In this document: positions 24,355 through 36,530 of the stretch, in pieces
Numbering within the stretch: the first letter of the stretch is position 1
How the letters are laid out: every line of letters begins with the position of its first letter
Source of the DNA: Telmatactis stephensoni
Lineage: Eukaryota > Cnidaria > Anthozoa > Actiniaria > Isophelliidae
Reading direction: 5' to 3'
DNA length: 64,000 nt
Assembly (NCBI GenBank): GCA_029948255.1
Contig: JALIZF010001645.1
Coordinates: 248,001-312,000 of the forward strand
Position numbers and translations under genes: made by a program
The notes under the pieces: generated by a model
Told to the model about the DNA's origin: nothing
The model's input: only the letters and a program-made list of their open reading frames with translations
The model's database searches: none

Positions 24355-25578
24355 TCAGTGTTCCTCGAAATTCTCCTCTGCAACTCCATCTGCATGATCT
24401 TTTCTTATTGGCAGCACATTATGTACAGACAGTACTTGGGAGTGGAGATTTCCTACATCTTGGTAGTTTATACTTTCTCTTTGCGCTGAGACTGGATTTT
24501 GTTCGTTTCTCTCGGCGACAAAAACTGATGCCGAGGCTTGCTGTTCATTGCTGTTCTGTACTTTCATTGCAAATGCTTGGGGACGGTTAAGGTCATCTTC
24601 GGTGCTCTCAGTATGGATGCCACATAATTGAAAGAAATATCTGCGAAACTCTCTATTGCGCAGTCCATAGATAATAGGACAGAAAAGTGAGTTCAGGTGT
24701 AAGAACAAAGTTCCCCATGAGCGGTGGACGAAAAAGGCGGGGCCTCGGACTGCCTGCCCAACGATCGATTGCAGAAGCAGGTCGACAAGTAGCGGTATAT
24801 AACTCAAGAACAAAGCTCCTAGTAGAATAACAGCAGTTATTGCTGACCTGTGCCAATTTGAAGACTGAGCACTGAAATTTTTTCTTGAACTTGATTCGTG
24901 GTTGACATTTGGTTGTTGCCTAGATATCTCCCGGTTATGTTTACGAATAACTGCAAAGATCTTGATGTACCAGTACAGAATACATAGTATAAAAATGATT
25001 GAAATGAAGATCGTGACAATTGAATATTCGGGTGGTAATATTGCTGCTTCTACCGCTACAGTGGCAACCTGGGTTGTCCAGTTTGCTATTGCTACATAAA
25101 CAAGTCTACGTACAGTTATACGGTTTGGGTAACCGTAAGGATCGGTTATGGCAACGTACCTTTCGAAGGTGAGGCATACTATCTGATAATACGATGCGCC
25201 ACACAAGACAGTCACAATGAGACAGAAAGCACTATCTAGACTGCAGTTGACATCGTTGTTCACTAAATGATACAGTTCTTTAGCAACGAAAAGAGGTTGA
25301 GAGATCAGGCCAGAAAGAAGATCAGTGACAGCCAGAAGGGCCAGTACAACGAAGCGTTCTTTTTGCAGAGCTTCAAACTTTGCTACAATAATGAGAGTGA
25401 CGGCGTTGAGAAATATGACGAATGGTATGGTCAAAAGCTGAAGGATGACAACAACGATACTGGATATATTTGCAGCTTGGTTGGTGAAAGAGGGATGCCA
25501 TGTGACTGGATCCACACACAGACACTGTTTGATATCTGTTTCGTTCCGCGTCGTCCAAGTAGCGTTAGCGAAGCTCAT
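24355..25578 (-). CDS. Class A (rhodopsin-like) G-protein-coupled receptor, orphan
   Basis: Seven-pass plasma-membrane receptor, 407 residues from the first in-frame ATG; the frame stays open further upstream to a possible splice acceptor near 25645. The N-terminus has N-glycosylation sites (NAT, NET). Segments: TM1 about 38-66 (FLNAVTL), TM2 with LALLAVTD (about 79-86), TM3 ending FERYVAI (ERY for DRY, about 138-144), TM6 with LFLSYIP (no CWxP tryptophan), TM7 with NSLFCPIIY (C replaces N of NPxxY, about 296-304). The short loop 2 (LPPEYS) has no cysteine, so the usual TM3-loop disulfide is absent, as in melanocortin and lysolipid receptors. The tail is long and polar. It is a single coding exon, as is common for cnidarian GPCR expansions. 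The ligand cannot be inferred. Confidence 0.92.
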   Translation of the reverse strand: MSFANATWTTRNETDIKQCLCVDPVTWHPSFTNQAANISSIVVVILQLLTIPFVIFLNAVTLIIVAKFEALQKERFVVLALLAVTDLLSGLISQPLFVAKELYHLVNNDVNCSLDSAFCLIVTVLCGASYYQIVCLTFERYVAITDPYGYPNRITVRRLVYVAIANWTTQVATVAVEAAILPPEYSIVTIFISIIFILCILYWYIKIFAVIRKHNREISRQQPNVNHESSSRKNFSAQSSNWHRSAITAVILLGALFLSYIPLLVDLLLQSIVGQAVRGPAFFVHRSWGTLFLHLNSLFCPIIYGLRNREFRRYFFQLCGIHTESTEDDLNRPQAFAMKVQNSNEQQASASVFVAERNEQNPVSAQRESINYQDVGNLHSQVLSVHNVLPIRKDHADGVAEENFEEH

Positions 25579-26612
25579 GTTGGTTGATGCGTTTATGATC
25601 ACAGTGTTCTCTCGTTTTTGATGACATCGAGAGATCCGTGCAACCTATAGAAATTTACTTCCCTTCTATTAGCTACAAAAAACTCTTTTCCGATTCACTT
25701 CCAAGCTGTAAATTGTTTCCTAATACTGTGCAGATAATAACTCATTGTTCATGTGCAATTATATAACTGAGCCATGGCCACTTTCGTCAAATGTACGCGG
25801 TAGCTGATTTATTCTTCTCAAACAGTGTAATTTCTTTTACAAATTGGATAGCTTTTACAGTTAAATGTGTGCCACATTTTGCCGGCGGCTGCAAATTTGT
25901 TCATTAGAGTTTTCAGTGCACCGTTCACTATTTGAAGATGAAAGTGAGGATTAAAAATGAGCCACGTACGTAAAAGAGAAATTTTTGCTAGGACAAAACA
26001 GGAATAGATATTACGTTCACGATAATACTCATTTTCCTGCAGTGCCAGAGAATTGACTAAATGAAAGATATACAATGCAGCTTTGCATAACTATTGCCCA
26101 GTAATTAGACAGGGTATAGAAGGGTATAGCACCTGACGCAAGTAGCCAGTACTTCCGATATATTCGTATTTGATTTTGTTATTCTTTAACATTGCAGAAA
26201 AATTAATATTATTGGGAAGGTAAAATATCTTCCTTTATTTCTCTTTTACGTCGGCTCATTTAATTTCTAACCTAGCTTCACTTTCATCTTCAAATAGTGA
26301 ACGGTGCACGGAAAACTCTAACAAATTAAACAGACAAAATGGGGCACAAATCAAATGTATAAAAACTCTCCAATTTGTATAGGAAATTACACCGTTAATT
26401 AATGAATTACACAGCTAATATTAAGACACAATTTACGGCTTGGCTTGACAGCCGTAGAAAAAGAGTATTTTGTGTAGGTGTATTTTAAGCTAGACAATGG
26501 GGAAGCAAAATCTTTATTTCATAGGGAAATTAGGTAGCACGGGTCTCTTAATGCGATCCCAAGTGAGAGAACACCACTGTGAACGCATCAACTAACTGAT
26601 GAGCTTTGGGGC
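25570..26612. repeat. Imperfect inverted duplication of the GPCR 5' region
   Basis: The GPCR start region (about 25570-25615) reappears in opposite orientation at 26568-26612 (GAGAGAACACCACTGTGAAC, GCATCAACTAACTGATGAGC). Between them, 25855-26010 pairs with about 26235-26365 (ACTTTCATCTTCAAATAGTG with CACTATTTGAAGATGAAAGT). The centre is near 26100. The right arm is disrupted within the first codons, so it is a relic. Confidence 0.75.
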
Positions 26613-26869
26613 CGACGGAGGGGCGCCGGGCATGGATTCTAGTTCTTAACTTTAACGTAACAACTGGGGAAAAAGACGTACCTTATTTTAGACTTTTAAC
26701 AAGAGGATTTAAGTAAACTTTTATTGAGCAATAGCTGCATGTACTCATTTCAGAATGCCCACTCCTGACAATAGCTATATATAGCCCCCCCCCCTCTCCA
26801 ATTTGATCCGTTGAATATTTTTTAATTTATTTTGGTTCTTTGAATTGCCTGGTTTTATACAAATAAAGA

Positions 26870-27360
26870 GTATGATAACATCAGAGCGAAGAATGTCATA
26901 CGGGGCGAAGGAATTAAGAGGGGATTTTTTTCAAGTTCGAGCAGTGAACGACAAAAACTCCTGAGTTGAAGAATAGCTGTTGTACAAAGCTAAAATCATT
27001 TCTGTCAGAAAGTTGAAGTTGTTTGTAAGTAGTTTTGGCCGATGAAAGCTGAATCAAAGTGTTAATCCAAAGCGAAAATTTTGATCAAAAATGAGGTTTA
27101 GGCCTTCATTTGCTCATTTGCTATACGTATTCTTTATATTCAGCTTGAAAAAGCTTAATCCTAACACAACTTCAATAAGAAAAAGTCTTTGTACAGTTCA
27201 AAAATTTGTTTTAAACAGGTATTTTATCTTGGTACATCAGTTTTTAACCGGTAGAAAAAGGATTTGAGTGTTAATCCAGATCGAAAATTTGGATTAAAAC
27301 TCGCACGAAAGTCTAGTTTTTGGCGCTTTTCGCCATTATTGCTCGTCATTGAAAAAAATC
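26870..27360 (-). repeat. Inverted copy of the 21840-22480 repeat
   Basis: Reverse complement of the stretch containing GACGAGCAATAATG, TGATGTACCAAGAT, TTTGATTCAGC, TTTCATTGGCCAAAACTACTT and GGAGTTTTTGTCGTTCACTG. The direct copies are at 21838-22930 and 27890-28790. Confidence 0.7.
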
Positions 27361-27454
27361 TCCTCTTAAAGCAAATGATTACTGACAGACTGAGAATACG
27401 GCAGGCATCTTACAGTCGATCAACTGTGAGGAGTATCTCTCCCATGAGAAAAAC

Positions 27455-27530
27455 GCGCGGTTCGTCGTCCAAGTAGCGTTAGCAAATTAAAGCTCATGTT
27501 AGTTGATGCGTTCATAGTGGTCTTCTCTCT
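27455..27530 (-). pseudogene. Relic of the GPCR start region
   Basis: On the minus strand this matches the receptor's first codons (AACGCATCAACTAACATGAGC) and the following ACGCTACTTGGACGACG. An 8-base difference after the ATG shifts the frame. Nothing downstream matches the receptor, so it is a broken duplicate. Confidence 0.75.
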
Positions 27531-27748
27531 TTGTTGAGTTCTATCAGTCTGACGCAAGCAGCCATACTGCGGATATATATATCCATGTGTTCAATTTGCT
27601 CGAAATGGGGCAAATTAAATCTATGCTAGTTTTTGGTGAGCTTTTACTGTACTCATTTCAGAACGTCCAACTCCTTATATTAACAGCTACACAGCTCCCA
27701 TTTGGTCCGTTTCAAATTATTTCGTTGATTTTATTAGGCTTACTCCGA

Positions 27749-27890
27749 GCCCTAAAATCGCCGTAATTTTGGGCGATCGTAGGCGATCTTAATAGGCGAT
27801 TTTAGGCGATTTAAGCAAAATTATCCCCAAAGATGCTAAAACTTAAGGCGATTTTGAGCGATTTTAGGCAATTTTAGGCAATTTTAGGGC
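27749..27890. mobile_element. Palindromic element rich in GGCGATTTTAGGC
   Basis: GCCCTAAAATCGCC at the left is mirrored by AGGCAATTTTAGGGC at the right, with several internal copies of GCGATTTTAG. Only its right half is present at 21758-21832, where it abuts the truncated GPCR tail. Confidence 0.65.
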
Positions 27891-29220
27891 CCGGAATAGG
27901 CCTTTTATTGGCTGGTTATATATAAACTAGGTATGATATACAACGTCAGCGCGAAGGAAATCAAACGGGGAGGGGGAATTACAAATAAAAGAATTTTTTT
28001 CCATGACGAGCAATAATGAAGAAAAGCGCCAAAAACTAGACAGGTCTGCAAGTTTTAATCCAAATTTTCTTTCTGTACAAACACTCAAATCCTTTTGGTT
28101 AAAACTGATGTACCAAGATGAAATACCTGTTTAAAATGGATTTTTGAATTGAAGACTTTCTTGATTTTGTGTTCGGAGTAATTAACTGCTTTTTCAAGCT
28201 GAATCTAAAGAAAACATAATAGCAAATGAAGGCCTAAACCATATTTTTGATCCAAATTTTAGCTTTAGATTAACAGTACTTTGATTCAGCAACTTTCATT
28301 GGCCAAAACTACTTACAGACAACTTACTCAATACTTACTTAAAAACTTTCTGACGAAAATGATTTTAGTTTTGTACAACAGCTATTCTTCAACTCAGGAG
28401 TTTTTGTCGTTCACTGCTCCAACGAGGGAGGTGCTCTCCCAGAAAAAATAATCTTTTCAAATGAAATCTTTTCAGTTGTTCTTGTGCACAAAGACGACTG
28501 AAATCCCTTCTAATCAAACTGTTTTAGTGTTCACAATGTGATGACGCAAACGGAGGTTTACTAAAGCAAGTAAAAGTTGAAAACAGGAACTGAGGAAATG
28601 CATATACTATACGTACCGTAAATTCTGACAACAGAAAATAGACATTTGTTTCCTTTCATGATATCAGTGTAAAAAATGAGCTATATAGCTCTGAGCCAAA
28701 TAGCAGACCGAGAAGTTTATTCATGTATATTATTAGAAGTCAAATAATACAAGAGAATATTCGCTCGGTCTTCATTTTGTGCGGTTTTGATTACTCACTC
28801 ATGTCCCCCTCCTGGAAGTTCCTGTTGTGCATTTTTGCGATCAGAAACGACAGCTGACAAGTCAAAGCAGGCTTGTAAAAGCTTCCACTCCCCAATTTTC
28901 TGCACAGCTGCATGTTTATGATATTTCACATTTAATTTTTTTGATGCGTAAAAGCTCAAGCGCGTTTTATTCAAAAACTTTTGGCCGCGACGCATTTTGC
29001 GATCAAACAGCGAAGGTTCGCCTCAAACAAAACCCAGTCGAGCCAGCTTAACAAGAAGACAACAGAGGAGGAATGAACGAATTAACGCTTCAGGAAAAAA
29101 GTGTTGATTTAACTGGACTGACGTCTACAAATAAACCTGAAACACTAGCTAAATTCACAACGTGCCGGCTGAAATTATATATAAACGCGTAAACTAACAG
29201 CAGGTGTATAATGTAATATT
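27820..29220 (+). repeat. Segmental duplicate of 21757-23350
   Basis: Near-identical to 21757-22830 except for indels, the MITE at 22119 and the lost palindrome arm. Similarity resumes at 29055-29215 with 23195-23345. A more diverged copy of part of it lies at about 30130-30490. Confidence 0.8.
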
Positions 29221-31628
29221 TGAATTTGGACACGAGTGCGAGTGTTTCATCGGCGTTTTAAACACGAGAAAACATTTGAAAGCACAAGGCGGTAGGCCGA
29301 GTGCTTTTATTGTTTTTCGAAGTGTTTGAAATCCCATGAAGGCAAATTTAATCCCACAGGTCAAAATTGGAAAGTGGTTAATTCCTAAGTTGACGTCAAT
29401 TAACGACCAATATAGATAAATATAAAACCTACTATCCCCAAAATTCTGCATTTTAAGCATATTATCACCAAGAGAAATTTGGGGAACTGTGTTAATGTAA
29501 ATATTAGCTAAAAATACTCAACACAATTGGTGTGCATTTTCATGAAGTTTAACAGAATGTTTTGTCGTTTCTCGAGCTTAGGTCAGATTATTGAGATATT
29601 TAGTAAAAACTAATTTTGTTGACATTAGTTTATCGTTGCCTAGGCAACGTTGATCACGCTGAGATTGGTGTTATTCTAAACTTCAATCTTAGCTCATTAC
29701 TTGGTCCACAAATCAAGTTGCTAAGTATACATTAAGGGTTAAAAAAATGAGAGGTATGGTCAGATAATAACTGTATTGATTCACCTTAAAAGATTTCATC
29801 CAATCATAAGCTTTCAAAACAATACTCAAACTACGCTTCGAATTTGCCATGTTCCTCACGTTGAAGTTGTCATAATAAGACTAGCGAAAGTTTTTGTTAA
29901 ATGGGAAGCAGCTGTTAAAAATCGAAAAGTTATGAGAGATTTTCATGTTTTAACCAGAGATAAGCCAGTGCTTTAAACAATACCGCAATTAGGGCCTAAC
30001 GGTTTTTTATGTCGTTAGGCTCCCTCAGAAACTCATAAGGGAGTTGAATTCAACCAATTCAATGAGTTTCTGGCTCCCTACTTCCTACGCGCATCGTCAC
30101 CTAATAATCAACTTTAATAGGGAGTTTCTCTCCCAATAAAAATGGAATCTTTTCAAGCATTTCCATTGTTCTTGCTCACACAGATGACTGAAACACCTTC
30201 AATTAAAACTGTTTTAGTGTTCACAATGTGGTGACGCTAATGAAGGTTTAATTTACTAAAGGAAGCAAAAGTTGAAACAGGATCGAAGGAAGCGCATATG
30301 ATGTACCGCGAATTCTCACAACAGAGAAAATAGACATTTGTTTCCTTTCATGGTCTGCAGTGTGAAAAAAAAAAACGGAGCTAGTAGAAAATGTGATTCC
30401 AAGATTTAGTCGAACAAATCCTCTCTTGTATTATCTTTTTTTTTTTGCTAAGGATAAAAAAACTTCTTGGCCTGCTATTTGGCTAAGAAATGTGTTGTTT
30501 TGCGGCTCTGTCGTCACCGGAATCTATTGTTTATAATACAAAACAGTTTATAGTACTTTGTTTTGAGCATTGTTCCAGTGTTAAACGGTACACGACGGAA
30601 CTCCCATATTTACTGGCATGAAGAAAAGACATTTAGTAGAAATTAAACAGAAATTTATAGTGTAAAAGAAAGCGTGCACGAACAAAGGGAATTATAGATT
30701 GAGAGGAAGATTGAAAATGAGAAAAATATTACAACCGATAAAGGGTAAGATCGCACTGTCTCGGAAGATGCCATCCAATTGGTTTATTACCCTAGAATCT
30801 AAACAAAAGAAATAAAACTGGCAATGATAACAATAGATTCTTTTGTTGCAACGAACCAATGGGAAAAGACGTTCCGAGAAAGTGAAGCTCTAATGGGAAA
30901 ACTGACAACAAATCACACTCATCAAATTATATAATTTTTTTGGTTTATTATACCATAAAAGACATTGCAAATACAATATGTTCTTTATTTCACGCATAAT
31001 ACAAAGTTATTATAATTAATAATTGTACTAACTAATTACATATCAAAATGTCAAAACCTAGTCGATTTTCCCCAGTTAAGGTAGGAATAGCTTGATATTT
31101 TATTCTGGTAAAAATATATAAGGCTCTATTTGTATGGAAACACGATCTTTAGTTAGCTAGGTACCACACAGTGCGCGAGCATGACTCCAGCAGTCAAGCC
31201 TTGGCATTCGTTACAAAATTAGGAAGGGATAGATCATTATTTTGACATTATAGGAACAAATTGTGACAGGACGCGTTGGATTCAAAAATTTAGGAAAATA
31301 TAAATAAGGGATGAATTAAACGAATGCCATATTTGGTATTAAGAGATTTTGGTCACGTGGTCTGAACATTTTGATGCCTCGGTCCAATTAGTTCCCCGCT
31401 CAACTTGAATAGCCTAAGGCTGCCTAGGGTGTGACAGCCCTTGTTAAAATATACCTATACAAGAAGTGCCTATTGAATGGATAATCGCAGTAATTGCAGT
31501 AATCGAGCTTAAAATTGATCGAGAACTATACACTATATATTTATGTTGAACAAACTTACAAAAAAATTGGTTCCTGTACCTTTGCAGTAATCAAGACCTT
31601 GTAACACTTAAAATATCTTTTTGGACAA

Positions 31629-31996
31629 GTACAGTCAAACCCCCCCTTAACGACCACCTGATGTAGGAAAACATTATGGTGAAGCGACCCAAACTTTGAA
31701 TATTCGGGCCGAATCTCTGATATCTTCCCAACATAGCAGAGAACAGAACTATGAGCCACTTAACCAGCCTGAATCCGATGAGCAGTCACAATAACGCGAG
31801 CTTTAAATCAACATTTCAGAATAAGCCGTTTTAGGCCACGGACAGGGACATATTACACGTATTTTCTGTATGTCCTCATCATTAGTGGTAATATACGAAA
31901 CCTCTGCTATGCGACCACCAGCATAAGGAACCTCTGTTATACGACCAAGGTGAACCTTACAAGCAGAGTAGTCGCTTCAGAGGGGTCCAACTGTAC
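31629..31996. mobile_element. MITE with GTACAGT termini
   Basis: The left end GTACAGTCAAACCCCCCCTT is mirrored by AGGGGTCCAACTGTAC. Internal stretches TAACGACCAC and TATACGACCA are characteristic of a widespread pogo/Tc1-type MITE terminus. The family label is an inference. Confidence 0.6.
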
Positions 31997-33473
31997 ATGT
32001 CTTTTGTATTTTATATTTTTTGTATCAGTGCATTCACTTTTTTTCATCAATATGTACGTGCAATCACATAACAATCTTGATTTAACTTTTTGCATGTGTT
32101 TGTGCGATGTTTTCCCTACATTAGGGCAAACATCCGTTGGAGAAAGCTCACAGAATCAACAAACGGTGAAATCCTTTTTCGTAAAATTTCGTATTTAGTT
32201 TGCTGGTTATAGGAAAGCATTTTCAATATCTAAAGAATTTATTACCCAACATATTGAACAAGGAATAACTGATAAAAAAACACCACAATTTTTGAAAAAA
32301 TACGAAAAATATCCCAGAAAGGACGCCAAATCACCAGAATTCACTCTTCAAAAATGCCCCTACTTATACAGACAAAAAAACCCGATATCCCTTATCCACT
32401 CCACAAAAGCATGATTGAAAAATCTGCCATACTAGAGAAGCAGGTTTTCTGAAAAAAGAACAAACTTTAATACTGGTAAAACCGGTTTTTAGAAACACCA
32501 ATAAACATGCAAAACTTGTAAAACAGGTTTCTTTTAATCAGGTCAAAGCATCTAAAATAGGTGTTAGTCGATCATTTGATTTTTTCAACATATATATCAT
32601 GACAGCCTGTCATATCTGCGTCGGTAGAACAATTGCTGAACACCTTCCGTGTTCTCAACTTCGGGGGTTAACGGAAACATTGAAAAAAAATTATTCATTT
32701 TCTAACATAAAGCTTCCTGAGGAACACATTAGCTTTTAAAACTCACTTACATTGGCAAAATTTTAACTTTCGTGATTATTTTCTCGAATTTGAATGTATA
32801 TTTTCGAATGCATTAATCGTTAATTATTATTTGCTTCGAATTCTTATTGGGATTCAAATATTAAATTTATTCACAATTTTAGCGCTGTTAGTGTTTTCTT
32901 TTATAATATTATAAAATCAGTTAGGATCGTTAGTTCGGTGTTAGTAAATATATATTTTTTATTTTCCTTTTCCGAGAATTTAATCAGTCGTTTGTAATTC
33001 GGTCGTGTGTTAGATTCCTTGAATTTCACATAGTAACAAAACTAAACAATATCCAAATCGTATCCGAATTCGTTTTGTTTTGTTTGGAGGGATTTTTGGA
33101 TAGCTTTAAAAAAGAAATTGTCCGCCCTATTCTCTGTTTGTTGATTTAATAATTATATCTTATATTTTATTTTGGTACATATTAAACAACCTAAAAAATA
33201 TCCGAAGCGTTAGGGCATGGGAGACATGCGCAATAAGACCTCTTGTTACACATTCAGTTTCGCTTCGTTTTTAAATAATTTTTGAAAACTTGAAAAAGGA
33301 AATAGTCCGCCCTATTTTCAGATCAAATCAACTTCTCGCTGATCCGAACATAAGACTTCAAAACATTATTCTAAACTCTTTTAAAAATTCTAATAGATAT
33401 TTGAAGCCATTTTTCTTAAGGACAACGCGTTGTAAGACATGAATTAGCAGAGGTCAAAATATTTTAAGACTCT

Positions 33474-33584
33474 GGGGCCGTTCACACTACAGTTCTAGAT
33501 CGATCTGAGTTCGATCCAGCTTGAAGCGATGTACTAGACTGAATCGATCTCAGATCGATCTAATGCTGTAGTATGAACGGGGCC
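33474..33584. mobile_element. Small hairpin MITE
   Basis: GGGGCCGTTCACACTACAG and CTGTAGTATGAACGGGGCC form the ends. The interior is made of GATCGATCT-type repeats that also pair. Confidence 0.75.
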
Positions 33585-34671
33585 TCTTTGTACTAGTCCA
33601 CAGTTTAGACCGAGCTAATAAAACATTTGAAATTGCAATTTTAAGCCTTGTTCAGTTGTAGTTTTATATTAGTTTTATATTTAGTTTTATATTAAAATTG
33701 TTTTGAGTGTTTTGTTTCCGTTGTCTTAATTACCAATTGTGTAAAAAAAATCCTAACGAGTTTTATCGTTGAAATGAAATTTCCGTGTTATCCAGATTAG
33801 GGGTGGGGATGGGGAAGGGTGTGGAAGTATAGGTGGGGGTCATAGGTTGCTAGGAGGGTTTATTCCATGGTGCACACATTAATTATAAGCTCTATTATTG
33901 CAGTTAGTGTAAAAATTACAAGGTACTGAAATTCGACTTCAATAACCAAAATGGCATTTTCTCGAAAAAAATATAGATATCCACACAAAAAAGCTCACTC
34001 ACTCATTTTAGATGCACAGAATTATCCCTTAATGTCGAAATTACTACCATTCATTTATTCTGTTTTAAATGGTATTTAGCTTTCCTTATTTTGCATTCAG
34101 TGGCCGAGTTAACGAAAGCAGTTACCGGGAAAAAATTATAAGATATCATTCGCAAAATTTAGGAGGTATTTTTTTGCATTATTCCATGACAATCTTAATA
34201 AAAATTAAAATTTTCAAGATCTACTGCAATACAGTATTGTAATGATGTAGTTTTGGGAAGTATCTCAAACTGCCTTTCAGTACGTCTCTGTCGGGGTTGC
34301 AAAAAATATTTAGTTTTCAACATTCACTTTTGAAAAAAAAATTCACTTTTTCTTGAATATTAATCACTCAGAAAACATTCAATTTAGTTTCATTGATTAT
34401 ATATATTTTTCATAAACACTTTATGAAAAGCTAGTTGTATCACCTCTAATCGCGTTTTTGAAAGGGATTAGGGCAAAAGGTTTAACAGACAAAGTTGTTA
34501 ACTCTTTATAAAAAATTATCAGTTCGTTAGGCAAGTATTTATTTAGACAGTATTGCGCTGTGCTCTATTTCATATCAAAAATCCGATATGGAAACAGTTT
34601 TGGGTTTCACACTTGTCTTAAAAATTATTAATAAAACTTGTCTTGGTTTAACAAATAGTACTTACACTGGT

Positions 34672-36098
34672 TAAGGGATCGTACTATGGTGTCCTCTACG
34701 TAAGGTTAGCCTGTTACACGATCGAGTGGGTCGTACTATGGAGGTGTCCTCTAGATGAGGTTAGCCTGTTACACGATCGAGTGGGTCGTACTATGGAGGT
34801 GTCCTCTAGGTAAGGTTAGCCTGTTACACGATCGAGTGGGTCGTATTATGGAGGTGTCCTCTAGATGAGGTTAGCCTGTTACACGATCGAGTGGGTCGTA
34901 CTATGGAGGTGTCCTCTCGGTAAGATTAGCCTGTTACACGATCGAGTGGGTCGTACTATGGAGGTGTCCTCTCGGTAAGATTAGCCTGTTACACGATCGA
35001 GTGGGTCGTACTATGGAGGTGTCCTCTAGATGAGGTTAGCCTGTTACACGATCGAGTGGGTCGTACTACGGTGGTGTCCTCTAGATGAGGTTAGCCTGTT
35101 ACACGATCGAGTGGGTCGTACTATGGTGGTGTCCTCTACGTAAGGTTAGCCTGTTACACGATCGAGTGGGTCGTACTATGGAGGTGTCCTCTAGATGAGG
35201 TTAGCCTGTTACACGATCGAGTGGGTCGTACTATGGAGGTGTCCTCTAGGTGAGGTTAGCCTGTTACACGATCGAGTGGGTCGTACTATGGTGGTGTCCT
35301 CTAGGTAAGGTTAGCCTGTTACACGATCGAGTGGGTCGTACTATGGAGGTGTCCTCTAGGTGAGGTTAGCCTGTTACACGATCGAGTGGGTCGTACTATG
35401 GTGGTGTCCTCTAGATGAGGTTAGCCTGTTACACGATCGAGTGGGTCGTACTACGGTGGTGTCCTCTAGATGAGGTTAGCCTGTTACACGATCGAGTGGG
35501 TCGTACTATGGAGGTGTCCTCTAGATGAGGTTAGCCTGTTACACGATCGAGTGGGTCGTACTACAGTGGTGTCCTCTAGATGAGGTTAGCCTGTTACACG
35601 ATCGAGTGGGTCGTACTATGGAGGTGTCCTCTACGTAAGGTTAGCCTGTTACACGATCGAGTGGGTCGTATTATGGAGGTGTCCTCTAGATGAGGTTAGC
35701 CTGTTACACGATCGAGTGGGTCGTATTATGGAGGTTTCCTCTAGGTAAGGTTAGCCTGTTACACGATCGAGTGGGTCGTATTATGGAGGTTAGCCTGTTA
35801 TACGATCGAGTGGGTCGTACTATGGAGGTTTCCCCTAGTTGAGGTAGCCTGTTATACGATCGAGTGGGTCGTACTATGGAGGTGTCCTCTAGATGAGGTT
35901 AGCCTGTTACACGATGGAGTGGGTCGTACTATGGAGGTGTCCCTTGGTAAGGTTACCCTGTACTATGGTGGTGTCCTCTAGATGAGGTTAGCCTGTTACA
36001 CGATCGAGTGGGTCGTATTATGGAGGTGTCCTCTAGATGAGGTTAGCCTGTTACACGATCGCGTGGGTCGTACTATGGAGGTGTCCTCTTGTTAGGTT
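34672..36098. repeat. 55-bp minisatellite, about 25 units
   Basis: The unit contains GTTACACGATCGAGTGGGTC, GTACTATGGAGGTGTCCTCT and AGATGAGGTTAGCCT. The constant GTTACACGATCG recurs every 55 bp from about 34714 to 35765, then less regularly to about 36098. Units differ mainly at two places: TATGGA/TATGGT/TACGGT and CTAGATGAGG/CTAGGTAAGG/CTCGGTAAGA/CTACGTAAGG. Since 55 is not a multiple of three, a conserved repeated peptide is not expected. It lies downstream of the CCPG1-like gene. Confidence 0.95.
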
Positions 36099-36398
36099 AG
36101 AGTATCAAAAGTTCAAAAAGTCCGAATTGTAATGTCAGCATCAAATATGTTTTTCAAGTGTTAGTAGTGATCTCATTTTTGTCGTTGCTGTATAAAGATT
36201 TTAGACGCTTTGACTGATTATACAGAACCTACTGTAGGGTCTCGCAAATGAAATTCAAATCTTTGTATTTATTAAAAAAGCCCTCAAATCCAAGTCAAAA
36301 TTATTTTTTTAACGGAAACGTTTAACTTAAGTCTTTAAAATCCCGTTACTTGTGCTTTTCCCATAACCAACAAAATTTAAATTAACCAAAGGATTTCA

Positions 36399-36530
36399 TT
36401 AGACTGACTCCATAAATCGGGCAGTTCGCTCCTTAGTTGGGCTTCCTGTGGTAGTCGCTCATACACCATCTCCAGCTGAGCTGACGTACCAATGCAAAGA
36501 GCGAAACTATGTCTTATGGAGTGAGTCTAA
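36399..36530. mobile_element. Small MITE with probable target-site duplication
   Basis: Ends TTAGACTGACTCCATAA and TTATGGAGTGAGTCTAA are mutually inverted. The flanks GGATTTCAT and GGATTTTAT suggest an 8-9 bp duplication with one change. Confidence 0.65.

Larger units (their letters stand above)
29221..34671. other. Gene-poor intergenic region
   Basis: No gene recognised. Contents: a hairpin at about 29992-30080 (CCTAACG/CGTTAGG, AGAAACTCAT/ATGAGTTTCT), the diverged repeat copy at 30130-30490, and MITEs at 31629-31996 and 33474-33584. Two similar AT-rich stretches around GTCCGCCCTATT lie at about 33120 and 33305. Confidence 0.55.

Noticed and set aside
34672..36098. CRISPR-like array
   Set aside because: Units are directly adjacent 55-bp repeats without unique spacers, in a eukaryotic genome; it is a minisatellite.
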